A stretch of 54,575 nt of DNA from an uncultured Anaerolineae bacterium (GTDB taxonomy: Bacteria > Chloroflexota > Anaerolineae > Aggregatilineales > Phototrophicaceae). The notes beneath the pieces are model-generated. The model was given only the letters and a program-made list of their open reading frames with translations, ran no database searches and was not told the DNA's origin. Position numbers and translations under genes: made by a program. Location of the stretch: contig CALDYP010000016.1 in assembly GCA_937944445.1 (NCBI GenBank), positions 1-54,575 of the forward strand, given 5' to 3'. Positions 1 through 7,966 of this stretch are shown here, in pieces. The first letter of the stretch is position 1. Every line of letters begins with the position of its first letter.

Positions 1-12
1 AACGGCCATAAC

Positions 13-24
13 TTAAACCTTTAA
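13..24. promoter_or_regulatory. LacI-type operator-like palindrome
   Basis: TTAAACCTTTAA is an imperfect palindrome that differs by one base from the perfect TTAAACGTTTAA site at the GH65 promoter. It lies downstream of the solute-binding gene and upstream of whatever minus-strand gene lies beyond the left edge, probably the permease genes of the same transporter. That placement suggests the same regulator, but the target gene is out of view. Confidence 0.4.
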
Positions 25-59
25 CTTCATCGAATGCAAAATACTTTCTTTGAAGGACA

Positions 60-87
60 GGGCGTGGCGGCGATAGCCGCCACGCCC
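60..87 (-). terminator. Strong hairpin after the solute-binding gene
   Basis: A perfect 12-bp GC-rich stem with a 4-nt loop starts 22 nt after the stop codon of the minus-strand solute-binding protein gene. No long U-tract follows. It could be a weak terminator, or a 3' stabilising stem of the kind often found between binding-protein and permease genes, which raises binding-protein mRNA relative to permease mRNA. Confidence 0.5.
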
Positions 88-109
88 CATGAACAGCATC
101 GATGCAGCG

Positions 110-1357
110 TTAGCGGCTCAGCAGTTCGTTGGCGATCATGCTCACTTCGTTAAGCACATCTTCAGCCGTCGCTTGGCCGTCGAAGGCGCGCTGTAAGCCA
201 GCATTGAAGGCGTCCACAAACGGTTGGAAGCCAACTGGCAGCACCCACGGGTAGCTGTACTCGCCCCCAGCGATGAAGGCGTTGAAGTCCTCAAAGTTGA
301 CGCCGCTGCCTTCGGTGCGAGCGGCCCAGTTGTCGAGGTAGGCCTGCGCTGCGGATGGACGAGTTGGCATCGGGCCGAAGCTGGCGGAGGCCACGCTCTG
401 CGCGCCATCGTCGTTCGTCAAGAAGTTGACCAGCGCCCAAGCCGCGTCGAGCTTATCACCGCTGAGGTTGCCCGCAACGCCGTAGCACACGGTGAAGGCC
501 ATTGTTGCGCGCCCTGCTGGGCCGGCTGGCAGTTCTGCCACGCCCCAGTTGAGTTCAGGGTAGTTGTCGAGCAGGAACTGAATGACCCAGTTACCTTCCA
601 TCGCCATTGCGGCGCGGCCACGCCCGAAGGCTTCGCCACCCCAGCCGCTATCGACACGCGAGGGCGGCCCGGCGATGCCGTCGGTCACCATGCCGATGTA
701 GAATTCCAGCGCTTCCAGTGCTTCGGGGCTGTCCATGACGTATTCGCCGTCTTCGTTGATGATCGCGCCACCGGCTTGATACAGGAAGGGCATCCAGCGC
801 TCAAGGTTGGGCGGGGTCACAAGGCCGACGACGCCGGCTGATGTGTCAGTCAAGGCCTCAGCAGCCGCGCGCAGCTCATCCCACGTCCAGTCGGCGGTTG
901 GGTACTCAAGGCCTGCCGCGTCGAATAGGTCTTTGTTGTATTGCAGCGCCATCGTGCTGAAGTCCTTCGGCGGGCAGTAGAGATCTCCTTCAAAGGTGAA
1001 CACGTCGAGCAGCGCCGGGTAGAAGCCGTCAAGCTCTTCGATGTCTTCGTCCCCAATGGCCACCACACCGGCGGTTGCCCAGTCGGGCAAGCGTGAGCTG
1101 TCAATGTAGAACACCTCCGGGTACGTTCCGCTGGCGAAGGCGGTCTGCATCGTCACGTTGTGATCGGTTGAGGGGACGAAGCGCACGCTGATCCCCGGGT
1201 TTTCGGCCATGAATGCCTCAAGACGGGCGTTCAGCGCCGCGTCTTCAGCTGGGTTCGATGACCAACCGGCCACCGTCAGGCTGATGGAGCTGTCCTGCGC
1301 CATGATGGGCAGCGCCAGCGCCATCCCGCTAAGAATGAGAGCTAACCGTTTCAACAT
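110..1357 (-). CDS. ABC transporter sugar-binding protein (extracellular solute-binding family 1)
   Basis: This 415-residue protein binds a sugar outside the membrane and delivers it to an ABC permease. The first ~20 residues are a signal peptide (MLKRLALILSG, hydrophobic core, then PIMAQ). The body has the family 1 layout: an early SSNPAEDAALNARLEAF segment, VFYIDSSRLPDWA, LQYNKDLFDAAGLEYP and WTWDELRAAAEAL (about residues 140-170), and GRGRAAMAMEGNWV in the second lobe. Length is normal for the family. The start is supported by a GGAGG ribosome site (about 1368-1372). No lipobox Cys follows the signal peptide. GH65 lies upstream on the same strand, which suggests import of a disaccharide for phosphorolysis. 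The permease genes would be past the left edge. The exact sugar cannot be read from sequence. Confidence 0.88.
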   Translation of the reverse strand: MLKRLALILSGMALALPIMAQDSSISLTVAGWSSNPAEDAALNARLEAFMAENPGISVRFVPSTDHNVTMQTAFASGTYPEVFYIDSSRLPDWATAGVVAIGDEDIEELDGFYPALLDVFTFEGDLYCPPKDFSTMALQYNKDLFDAAGLEYPTADWTWDELRAAAEALTDTSAGVVGLVTPPNLERWMPFLYQAGGAIINEDGEYVMDSPEALEALEFYIGMVTDGIAGPPSRVDSGWGGEAFGRGRAAMAMEGNWVIQFLLDNYPELNWGVAELPAGPAGRATMAFTVCYGVAGNLSGDKLDAAWALVNFLTNDDGAQSVASASFGPMPTRPSAAQAYLDNWAARTEGSGVNFEDFNAFIAGGEYSYPWVLPVGFQPFVDAFNAGLQRAFDGQATAEDVLNEVSMIANELLSR

Positions 1358-1442
1358 TTTTCCACTACCTCCAAAAGGTTTAACTTGTCGTTCGGCTCAA
1401 ATTCGCGGCCATGATGCTGTGCTGGCCGCCTCCGCTGAGCCA

Positions 1443-3641
1443 CTACGGAGCGACTAACGCGGGCTGTTCGACCGTGAAATGACGGCGTTCACCCCGATAG
1501 TACACAGAGAAAGAAACTTGCTTCCAATGGGCGGGCAGGCGTGGATCAACCGCCAGATCCCCCTCAGGCGTGAGGTGCAGTCCACAGAAGCCAAACACGA
1601 CCGACTGCCACAAGCCGCCGCAGGCTGCGGCGTGGATGCCGTCGCGCACGTTGCCTTTGTTGTCTTTGAGGTCGATCCACGCCGCATGTTGGAACATATG
1701 GTACGCGATCTCGTCCAGCCCCAACCGCGCGGCCACCCACGCATGAATGGCGGGCGACAGCGATGAGCCGTGGTCGGTGCGCGGGTAGTAGGTGTTGAAG
1801 TTGTTGAGCAGCACCTCGCGCGGGCCGACTTCATCGCCCAGCAGCGCCATCAACATCACGACGTCGGCTTGCTTGATGACCTGCGATTGCAACGCGCGCT
1901 CATGCCCCAGCATCGGCCAGATACCGCCCACGCGCGGCTCGTACTTCAACACCGGGATGTACTCAAGGTCGAAGAACCCATCGAACTGGACGTGAATCTG
2001 CTTCTCCTCGTCGAAGGGGATGTACATCCGCTCGATGATGTCCTGCCACTTGGCTAAGCGCTCTGACGTGAGCTTGAGCTGGTCGCTCAGGCTGGCGTGC
2101 TTGTGCGGGGCGTGCTGCTTCAGCCAGCCCAGCAGGTTGAGCGCCTGCTGCAAGTGCCATTGAGCCATGCGGTTAACGAACACGCTGTTCGGGATGTTCT
2201 CGTGGTACTCATCCGGGCCGATCTGGTTGGTCAGCTCGTAGCGCCCGCTGCGCGCTTCGACGCGGCTGCCCCAGAACACCGCAGTGTCCAGCACGATCTC
2301 CGCGCCGTAGTCGATCAAGAAGGCGTCATCGCCCGTCCAGCGCCAGTATTGCAGGACGGCGTAGGCGATGTCCGTGCTGATGTGCTGCTCGTTGTCGCCC
2401 GTCCAGATGCGGATGCGCGTGCCGTCGGGCTGTGGGTCGCTCCATTTAGGCGTGGTTTCCTCGCCGGTGTCGGTGCTCTCCCACGGGAACATCGCGCCCT
2501 CGTAGCCGTTCTCTTGGGCTTTGCGGCGCGCCCCCGCCAGCCGATGATAGCGGTACATCAACAGGTTGCGGGCAATTTCAGGGTGGGTTAGCGTCAGGGG
2601 CGGCAGGACGAACAGTTCTGTGTCCCAGAAGACGTGCCCCTTGTAGCCAAAGCCTGAGAGCGTCTTCGCGCCGATGCTCACGTCGTCGGTGTGGCGCGGC
2701 GCGGCGATTAAGATGTGATAGGCACAGAAGCGCAGGGCGACTTGCGCTTCTTCGTCGCCTTCGATCTGCACGTCCGTCGTCAACCACAGGCGATCCCACT
2801 GCGCGGCGTGCGCGGCGAACAGTTGATCGTAGGACTGCTGACGATAAGCGCTGAGGATTGACTGTGCCAGCGCGAGCGGGTCGTCGGTGTCGCGGCTGGT
2901 GGTGATCGCTGTCAGCTTGAGCAGCGTCACGGTCTCGTCTTTGCCTAGTTGGATGTGAGTTTCGTGCGTCGCGGTGAGGTCGTCGAACTGTGCTTGAACG
3001 GGCGAGTTTGTCAGCAGCGCGCTAGCCATCCCTAAGCGATAGCCGCTTTGGTTGGTGGTGGCGGTCAGCGTCATCTGTTCAGGTGTGGCGTGGGGTTGCA
3101 CGTCTTGCCAGTGGCGGCGGCCTTCATTGCTCACGTTGGCGTTTAACCCAGCCCGTAGGTGAACAGTGGGCGCGCCGTCAATGGCGGTGATTGTCACGCG
3201 CTGCACCATCAGATGAACGTTGTCCATGCTGGCGAAGCGCTCGAACGTCACGCGCACTGTGCCGCCGCTTTCCGCACGAAAGAGCGCTTCGCGCTTGAGC
3301 AAGCCGTGTTTCATATCCAGCGTGCGCTGATAGCCCAACGCCACGCCGTTGGGTGGCTTGAGCAAGTCTTTCTTGCTGAAGTCCATGCGGAAGGGCGTGC
3401 CATCGACGGTGAATTCAACGCCGACCCAGTGGGGGATGTTGGCCAGCTCGGCGACTTGCGCCCCCTCGGCGTGGTTGTACAAGCCGTGTACCAACGTTGC
3501 GGGGGTGTCACCCGCGTAGCCCTCTTCAAACGAGGCGCGATTGCCTAGATAGCCGTTGCCGAGACAAAAGATCGTCTCGTAGTAGAGCTGGCGCTCTGGC
3601 TGGAACGGATATTCAGTCAGACTCCATAGGCGGTTAACCAC
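1443..3641 (-). CDS. Glycoside hydrolase family 65 disaccharide phosphorylase
   Basis: This 732-residue cytoplasmic enzyme is predicted to split an alpha-linked glucose disaccharide (maltose, trehalose, kojibiose or nigerose type) with phosphate, giving beta-glucose-1-phosphate and glucose. The N-terminus has the family signature ETIFCLGNGYLGNRASFEE. The catalytic-acid motif GPDEYHE puts the general acid at Glu478. HGSSLSP (His624-Ser628) matches the phosphate-binding loop that separates GH65 phosphorylases from hydrolases. The start codon is GTG with a purine-rich GAGAG upstream; the next in-frame ATG is far inside. It is followed on the same strand by the sugar-binding protein gene, so uptake and breakdown are probably one regulon. 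A promoter and two operator palindromes lie immediately upstream. Substrate preference is not resolved. Confidence 0.92.
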   Translation of the reverse strand: MVNRLWSLTEYPFQPERQLYYETIFCLGNGYLGNRASFEEGYAGDTPATLVHGLYNHAEGAQVAELANIPHWVGVEFTVDGTPFRMDFSKKDLLKPPNGVALGYQRTLDMKHGLLKREALFRAESGGTVRVTFERFASMDNVHLMVQRVTITAIDGAPTVHLRAGLNANVSNEGRRHWQDVQPHATPEQMTLTATTNQSGYRLGMASALLTNSPVQAQFDDLTATHETHIQLGKDETVTLLKLTAITTSRDTDDPLALAQSILSAYRQQSYDQLFAAHAAQWDRLWLTTDVQIEGDEEAQVALRFCAYHILIAAPRHTDDVSIGAKTLSGFGYKGHVFWDTELFVLPPLTLTHPEIARNLLMYRYHRLAGARRKAQENGYEGAMFPWESTDTGEETTPKWSDPQPDGTRIRIWTGDNEQHISTDIAYAVLQYWRWTGDDAFLIDYGAEIVLDTAVFWGSRVEARSGRYELTNQIGPDEYHENIPNSVFVNRMAQWHLQQALNLLGWLKQHAPHKHASLSDQLKLTSERLAKWQDIIERMYIPFDEEKQIHVQFDGFFDLEYIPVLKYEPRVGGIWPMLGHERALQSQVIKQADVVMLMALLGDEVGPREVLLNNFNTYYPRTDHGSSLSPAIHAWVAARLGLDEIAYHMFQHAAWIDLKDNKGNVRDGIHAAACGGLWQSVVFGFCGLHLTPEGDLAVDPRLPAHWKQVSFSVYYRGERRHFTVEQPALVAP

Positions 3642-3684
3642 AGTTAAACTCTCTTTTTAAAACTTGAAATCACCACTTGTCTAC

Positions 3685-3696
3685 TTAAACGTTTAA
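3685..3696. promoter_or_regulatory. Perfect operator palindrome TTAAACGTTTAA
   Basis: A perfect 12-bp palindrome with the central CG typical of LacI/GalR-family operators. It overlaps the downstream edge of the -10 box of the GH65 promoter, where a bound repressor would block transcription. No regulator gene is visible in this window. Confidence 0.65.
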
Positions 3697-3723
3697 AATA
3701 TCAGGCAAATCGAAAAAATGCAA
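3695..3723 (-). promoter_or_regulatory. Promoter of the GH65 gene
   Basis: On the minus strand, TTGCAT (3723-3718) and TATTTT (3700-3695) are separated by 17 bp. This is a plausible housekeeping -35/-10 pair, about 55 bp upstream of the GTG start. It is bracketed by the two operator palindromes. Confidence 0.55.
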
Positions 3724-3737
3724 GAAGTTTGTGCAAA

Positions 3738-3749
3738 TTAAACGATTAA
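3738..3749. promoter_or_regulatory. Second operator copy upstream of the GH65 promoter
   Basis: TTAAACGATTAA differs by one base from the perfect site at 3685-3696. Its centre is 53 bp from that site, about five helical turns, so one repressor tetramer could bind both by looping out the promoter. It sits just upstream of the -35 box. Confidence 0.55.
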
Positions 3750-3867
3750 AAAAGTGATGCGGTCAGCGTTGGCCGCCGCTGCTCGATTACGGAGTTCTCA
3801 ACTCAATGTAGCCAAAAGCTTGCTATACTGAAGCTATCTAGAAACCGATCGCTGAGGGAATTTTTCG

Positions 3868-5184
3868 ATGATACGAAAGTGGATCCCAGTGCTGTGGTCT
3901 GTGTTGGCACTCGCCTTGAGCGCTGCCGTTGGCACAGCCCAACAGACGCTCGAACTCAACGCCCCGATCAACGCACGTTATGAAGATGAGCCGGTCTTGT
4001 TTGTCGTGAACGCGGAAGAAAATCAGACCGTCCTCATCGTTGTCACTTCGCAGGAAGCAGATTTAGGGATTGAGGTGTACGACGAATTGGGCGCTTACGT
4101 CGCGGGCGACGACGACAGCGGCGACGGCATCAACCCCGCGCTGGGCATCAACTTCCCACAGGCAGGCCAGTACAGCGTGTTCGTCGTGAGCTACAGCCGT
4201 CCAACCGGCGGATCAGACTTCACGATCTTGATGCAGCCGTTGGAGATCGTGGCTGAGGCTGAGGTCGTGCTAGGCCAGATCGTCCGCGGCGTCATCGGCG
4301 ACACGTTCCCTAGCTTCACTTTCACCGTCGAGCGCGAGACCACGCTGCTCATCTCACCGCTGACCTTCAACTTCGCCCCACAGCTTACCCTTTTGACAGA
4401 GGGCGGAGAGGTTGTCACCAGCACTGAATTGAACCTCTTGAGGCGGGTAGTGCCCCCGGGGCGGTATCGGCTGAACTTGTCTGCCCCGTTTGATGGCCAC
4501 GCGCCGCGCCCGTATTACGCGCTGCTCATCACAGATACAGCGGTGGAGGCGTTGACCTTCAACGAAACGCAGACGGTGAACGCCGTGGGCGAACGGGCAC
4601 GCTTCTACACGTTTGAGGGGCGCGCCGGCGACGTAGTAGACATCGTCGTGAGCTGGCCGCTAGACGCTAGATCCGGCATGTTCTTCTCGGTGGTTGCCCC
4701 TTCGGGTGAACCGGTCTTCTTCAGCGAGACGACGGCCAGCACGTCGTTTGTCAACGGCGCGGTGCTGCCTGAGGATGGGGTGTACCAAGTCGAAGTGCTG
4801 CCGTTCACGACGACGTTCCGATCCCCCTTCACGCTTTTCCTCGGCGAGGGGGACGTGATCGAAGTCTCGGCGACGCCCACGACGGTCGTGATCGACATGA
4901 ACGTGGTCACGCGCCAGCTGGTCGCCGAGGTGGTTGAAGGCCGCACTTACCGTCTGACGGTGACGACCGATAACCCGGCGCGCCCGTTCAGCGTGTTTGC
5001 CGGGGTGGATATAAGCTTAAACGTCTTTGGGGGGCGCGCAGGGGCGATTGAGTTCGTTGCCAGCAGCAGCGGCACGCTGTCGATGAGCCTGCGGGCTGAC
5101 AGCATCTTCTTCGGCGATGAAGGCGCTGCGGCGCGAACAAGCGACGCCACATTAACGATCACATTTGAAGAAGTTAACCAATAG
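3868..5184 (+). CDS. Secreted protein with repeated PPC-like beta-sandwich domains
   Basis: This 438-residue protein has an N-terminal signal peptide (MIRKWIPVLW, hydrophobic stretch, AQQ). It then shows three or four segments resembling bacterial pre-peptidase C-terminal (PPC) beta-sandwich domains: the first (about 25-125) has DLGIEVYDELGAYVAGDDD and a PQAGQYSVFV strand, and later segments repeat the pattern (VFFSETTAS, PEDGVYQVEVLPF). No protease or other catalytic motif is visible and there are no Cys pairs. PPC domains are usually non-catalytic modules of exported proteins, so a surface or matrix role is inferred only. The protein encoded at 51285-51950 has the same architecture with one such domain. 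The next gene starts 17 nt after this stop. Confidence 0.7.
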   Translation: MIRKWIPVLWSVLALALSAAVGTAQQTLELNAPINARYEDEPVLFVVNAEENQTVLIVVTSQEADLGIEVYDELGAYVAGDDDSGDGINPALGINFPQAGQYSVFVVSYSRPTGGSDFTILMQPLEIVAEAEVVLGQIVRGVIGDTFPSFTFTVERETTLLISPLTFNFAPQLTLLTEGGEVVTSTELNLLRRVVPPGRYRLNLSAPFDGHAPRPYYALLITDTAVEALTFNETQTVNAVGERARFYTFEGRAGDVVDIVVSWPLDARSGMFFSVVAPSGEPVFFSETTASTSFVNGAVLPEDGVYQVEVLPFTTTFRSPFTLFLGEGDVIEVSATPTTVVIDMNVVTRQLVAEVVEGRTYRLTVTTDNPARPFSVFAGVDISLNVFGGRAGAIEFVASSSGTLSMSLRADSIFFGDEGAAARTSDATLTITFEEVNQ

Positions 5185-5200
5185 CAAAGGATTACGACTC

Positions 5201-5500
5201 ATGGCGGCACAACCTCTCACTGACGAAGCAATCACCGCGGCGCTGGCGTCGCTGCCGGGCTGGGAACGCAGCGGCGACACCATCACGCGCACGTTCAAGC
5301 TGCCGAGCTACGCGGCAGGGCTGATGTTCGCGGCGGCTGTGGGCACGCTGGCCGAAGGCCACGATCATCACCCGGATTTGTTCATCGGCTACAAGACGGT
5401 ACGGGTGACGTTCAGCACACACGACGCGGGCAACAAGATCAGCCAGAAGGACATCGACATCGCGGCAGCCATCAACGCGCTGCCGTATCCGAAGGCCTGA
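5201..5500 (+). CDS. phhB: Pterin-4a-carbinolamine dehydratase
   Basis: This 99-residue enzyme is predicted to dehydrate 4a-hydroxytetrahydrobiopterin, recycling the pterin cofactor of aromatic amino acid hydroxylases. The motif EGHDHHPDLFIGYKTV followed by STHDAGNKISQKDIDIA is the family signature and carries the active-site histidines. Length is normal for the family. ATG 5201 is chosen because AAAGGA lies 10 nt upstream (5186-5191) and translation from it gives the standard N-terminus PLTDEAITAALASLPGW. An earlier in-frame start at 5165 lies inside the preceding gene and adds residues absent from the family. No phenylalanine hydroxylase gene is present here. It may be co-transcribed with the secreted protein gene 16 nt upstream, with no obvious functional link. 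Confidence 0.93.
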   Translation: MAAQPLTDEAITAALASLPGWERSGDTITRTFKLPSYAAGLMFAAAVGTLAEGHDHHPDLFIGYKTVRVTFSTHDAGNKISQKDIDIAAAINALPYPKA

Positions 5501-5503
5501 GCT

Positions 5504-5660
5504 AACGCCCGCGGCGGAAGCCATGGGCTAGCGCGCGGGGGCTGAAGCCCCCTTGAAGGGGTGGTGGCGCTGCTGAGGATCAAAGCCCCCTTCAGTGGGC
5601 GCGCCCTAGCCGAGTGCTTCAGCGCTCGGCACGAATGTCTGTTTATCTTTAGACACTCCC
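5504..5660. repeat. Dispersed intergenic repeat, copy 1 (chimeric)
   Basis: The right part (about 5586-5660) matches the 110-bp element at 51957-52066 in reverse orientation, with only a few mismatches over some 75 bp, ending in the terminal repeat TTTAGACACTCCC (5648-5660). The left part (5504-5600) instead matches copy 2 near 22560-22648, sharing AACGCCCGCGGC, GCTGAAGCCCCCTTGAAG and CTGCTGAGGATCAAAGCC. It is therefore a composite of two repeat modules lying between convergent genes. Confidence 0.75.
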
Positions 5661-5666
5661 TGTTTG

Positions 5667-5692
5667 TAGAGGGTTAGCGCGCCAACCCTCTA
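5667..5692. terminator. Hairpin between convergent genes
   Basis: TAGAGGGTT and AACCCTCTA form a perfect 9-bp stem around an 8-nt GC-rich loop, six nucleotides beyond the repeat and just before the convergent minus-strand stop codon. No T-tract follows on either strand, so a terminator role is only possible. Confidence 0.35.
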
Positions 5693-5697
5693 CTCGG

Positions 5698-6108
5698 CTA
5701 GGCGCGTTTGAGGCGGCGCAGCCCCTGATACTGTGGGTTGCCTTGAATGTCCTTCCAGCGGGTTTCGTTGTCGTCCATGTGCCACTCGACGACGTAGAGG
5801 CCGTCCACATCTTGATAGGCGAAGGACGGGGGCAGGTTGAACAGAATCTGGCGGATGACGCCGATCATCTCTTTGCGCTCCTCGCCCATGCGCAAGATGA
5901 AGTACTTGCCCGGCTCCCACTCAAACAGGACGGGCATCCCGTTCCAGTTACCTTCCATCTTGATGGGCTTTTCGGCCTGCGTGCAGCTCATCCACAACCC
6001 CTGCACGCGATGCTTCCACAGGGTTTGGTTCACGCGCTCCTCGATGTAGTAAGGGCGCGGCTCTGGATGAGAGTAAAACCACGTTTTCGAGCTGGTCGTC
6101 ATGCGCAT
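5698..6108 (-). CDS. Conserved-looking hypothetical protein
   Basis: Not recognised. The protein is about 136 residues, soluble, rich in aromatic residues (WFYSHPEPRPYYIEERV, WKHRVQGLWMSC, GNWNGMPVLFEWEPGKYF), with no signal peptide or membrane segment. The mix of Trp, Tyr and charged residues suggests a small folded alpha/beta protein. In-frame ATGs at 6132, 6108 and 6102 compete; 6108 is preferred because AGGGAT precedes it, but this is uncertain. It ends in Lys-Arg-rich GLRRLKRA. It is convergent with the pterin dehydratase gene. No function is proposed. Confidence 0.6.
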   Translation of the reverse strand: MRMTTSSKTWFYSHPEPRPYYIEERVNQTLWKHRVQGLWMSCTQAEKPIKMEGNWNGMPVLFEWEPGKYFILRMGEERKEMIGVIRQILFNLPPSFAYQDVDGLYVVEWHMDDNETRWKDIQGNPQYQGLRRLKRA

Positions 6109-6181
6109 TATCCCTGCATGGAGATGTCTCAATCACACAATCAGCAAGTGTACCGCATCCGCGCGGGATTTTGCCAGTGTG

Positions 6182-6805
6182 TCACACGCCCAAACGGGGA
6201 TGGCTTACACGGCTGTAATCGTCAGTGAAGGGCACGCGCGCTTGAAGCTGGGCGTAGAGCGTCTGAATGACCTCAACGCTGGCGGGGTTGGTCAGCTCGA
6301 CGCGCATGAGGAAGGCGTCCTCACCGTCGCGATAGTACTTGCGCGTCACATCGACTGTGACGAAGCCGTACTTGTGATACAGGTTTTGGGCGACGCGGTT
6401 GCTCACCCGGACTTCCAGCACGACATACTCGGCGTGCAGCGCTATTGCCCGCAGCAGCATTCCCGCCAGCGCAATCTCACCATAGCCGCGCCCGCGCAAG
6501 TGTGGATGGGTGGCGATAGTGCTGATGTGCGCCTCCTCAGCGATGCACCACAGCCCCCCGTATGCCGCGAGCATCTCGCTGGGCACTGGGGGGCTTTTGC
6601 GGCGCAGCAGACGGTCGATCAAGCGCGGCTCGGGCGCAGGGATCGCAACATCGCTGAGGATCAAGCTGCACATGTGGCTGATGCGGCTCTCGTTGATCTC
6701 GAACATGTACGAGCGCATCGACCACGGGTCAGGGAACGACTGCGCGTCGATCTCGACTACGGCGGGCACGTCGCCGGGGTGCATGTAACGCAAGGTGAGG
6801 GTCAT
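6182..6805 (-). CDS. rimI: RimI-type GNAT N-acetyltransferase
   Basis: This 207-residue GNAT enzyme is predicted to transfer acetyl from acetyl-CoA to a protein N-terminus, classically ribosomal protein S18. The N-terminus (LRYMHPGDVPAVVEIDAQSFPDPW) matches the RimI opening with its FPxPW segment. The acetyl-CoA loop HLRGRGYGEIALAG is the canonical R-x-x-G-x-G/A motif, followed by VLEVRVSNRVAQNLYHKYGF, the RimI hallmark of NxxAxxLYxKxGF. ATG 6805 has AAGGAT upstream and starts the conserved domain; the frame stays open to 7090, but that extension is Arg-rich out-of-frame translation of the neighbouring transferase gene. An insert around residues 65-90 (LLRRKSPPVPSEM) is longer than in E. coli RimI. 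It lies 5 nt after the WecA-like gene, so is probably co-transcribed. Confidence 0.88.
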   Translation of the reverse strand: MTLTLRYMHPGDVPAVVEIDAQSFPDPWSMRSYMFEINESRISHMCSLILSDVAIPAPEPRLIDRLLRRKSPPVPSEMLAAYGGLWCIAEEAHISTIATHPHLRGRGYGEIALAGMLLRAIALHAEYVVLEVRVSNRVAQNLYHKYGFVTVDVTRKYYRDGEDAFLMRVELTNPASVEVIQTLYAQLQARVPFTDDYSRVSHPRLGV

Positions 6806-6810
6806 GCGGG

Positions 6811-7848
6811 TTATCCTTGTGGCGGGGCAGGGCGTTTCTGAATGCGCTCGCGGATCCACACCATGCTGGCGGCCAACACGCCCAAGAGGCTCAAGCCGAG
6901 CGCGCCCACCCACCCAGCCGCCTCTGACGGCAGGCCGCTTACGAGCAAACCGAGCGCGCCATAGACTACACAGCCCCCATAGATGATGAGGATCGTCACA
7001 CGCTGGCTGAAGCCCAGCGCCATGATGCGGTGCGAGGTGTGATCGCGCCCGCCCTCGAACGGGGATCGCCGCTCCCATAGGCGCGTCCACACGACAAGGT
7101 TGATGTCAAACACCGGCAGCGCCAGCACTAACAGTGGGATCATCCACGTGACGCTGAGCGGCTGCGTGCCGAACTGTAGTTTGATCGCCAGCACGGCCTG
7201 CATGAAGCCCAACGCCAGCGCGCCCATGTCGCCCATGAAGGTGCTGCTAGGGCTGAAGTTGTAGGCGAGGAAGCCCAGCGCGCTGCCGAACACCGCTGCC
7301 GCCAGCAGCGCCACCAGCACTTGCCCTTGCGCCAGCGCGATGAGCAGGAAGAAGCCGCAGGCGATGGCGCTGTAACCGGCGGTCAGGCCGTCCATGTTGT
7401 CGAGGAAGTTGGCTGCATTGACCAGCGCAACGATCCAGATGAGCGTAAGCGGCACGTCGATCAGCGGTTGGTTGAACAGGTGAATTTGAATGCCGGCCAG
7501 CACAACGATCAACGCAGCGAGGGAGTTTGCCAGCAGGCGCACGCGCACGCTGAGATGATAGCGATCATCGAGGCCGCCCACGATGACGAGCAGCCCCGCG
7601 CCGCCCATGATTGCGGCCAGTTCGCGCAGGTGCTGCGGCGGGCTGAACACCATGACTGAGATTAAGGCCGCGGCGTAGATGGCCAAACCGCCCATCATCG
7701 GCTTGTTGTCTTTGTGGAGCTTGCGCGGCAGCGTCGGCTTGTCAACCACGCCTAAACGCATGGCGATGTGGCGCGACACAGGCGTAAGGCCGAGCGCTGC
7801 GGCAAATCCCACGATCAGAATTGGAACGAATTGATACGCGGTGTCCAT
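6811..7848 (-). CDS. Undecaprenyl-phosphate sugar-1-phosphate transferase (WecA/TagO/MraY family)
   Basis: This 345-residue multi-pass membrane enzyme transfers a sugar-1-phosphate, usually GlcNAc-1-P, from UDP-sugar to undecaprenyl phosphate, the first step of many wall polymers. About ten hydrophobic segments are visible. Family motifs: KPMMGGLAIY (cytoplasmic loop 1), NAANFLDNMDGLTAG with the Mg-binding Asp pair, GDMGALALGF, and a loop 5 segment HTSHRIMALGFSQR related to the TagO/WecA HxHHR motif. ATG 7848 gives a normal N-terminus (MDTAYQFVPILIVGF); the extension to 7887 lacks support. It is transcribed with rimI. Together with the divergent PBP gene and ugd at the right end, it fits envelope polymer synthesis. 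The exact sugar is not resolved. Confidence 0.87.
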   Translation of the reverse strand: MDTAYQFVPILIVGFAAALGLTPVSRHIAMRLGVVDKPTLPRKLHKDNKPMMGGLAIYAAALISVMVFSPPQHLRELAAIMGGAGLLVIVGGLDDRYHLSVRVRLLANSLAALIVVLAGIQIHLFNQPLIDVPLTLIWIVALVNAANFLDNMDGLTAGYSAIACGFFLLIALAQGQVLVALLAAAVFGSALGFLAYNFSPSSTFMGDMGALALGFMQAVLAIKLQFGTQPLSVTWMIPLLVLALPVFDINLVVWTRLWERRSPFEGGRDHTSHRIMALGFSQRVTILIIYGGCVVYGALGLLVSGLPSEAAGWVGALGLSLLGVLAASMVWIRERIQKRPAPPQG

Positions 7849-7873
7849 GCGGCAGATTCCTATCCGTCTGCGT

Positions 7874-7901
7874 ATTGTAGCCGTCAAGAAGGCCGTCTGA
7901 A
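7874..7901 (-). promoter_or_regulatory. Possible promoter for the WecA-like gene and rimI
   Basis: On the minus strand TTCAGA (7901-7896) and TACAAT (7879-7874) are 16 bp apart, about 25 bp upstream of the start codon. The -10 is good and the -35 weak. Confidence 0.4.
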
Positions 7902-7937
7902 CAGACAGGGTTGTTATTCGAAAGTGAGACTGTGCGC

Positions 7938-7943
7938 TATAAT
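7938..7943 (+). promoter_or_regulatory. -10 box of the PBP gene
   Basis: A perfect TATAAT lies 23 nt upstream of the PBP start codon. The best -35 candidate, TTATTC at 7914-7919, is 18 bp away and weak. The promoter diverges from that of the WecA-like gene. Confidence 0.45.
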
Positions 7944-7966
7944 GGCAGCAAGATAGCTACCTCTAA

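Noticed and set aside
6806-7090. N-terminal extension of RimI by 95 residues
   Set aside because: The extension is an alternate-frame reading of the WecA-like gene; the RimI domain starts cleanly at 6805 with a ribosome site.
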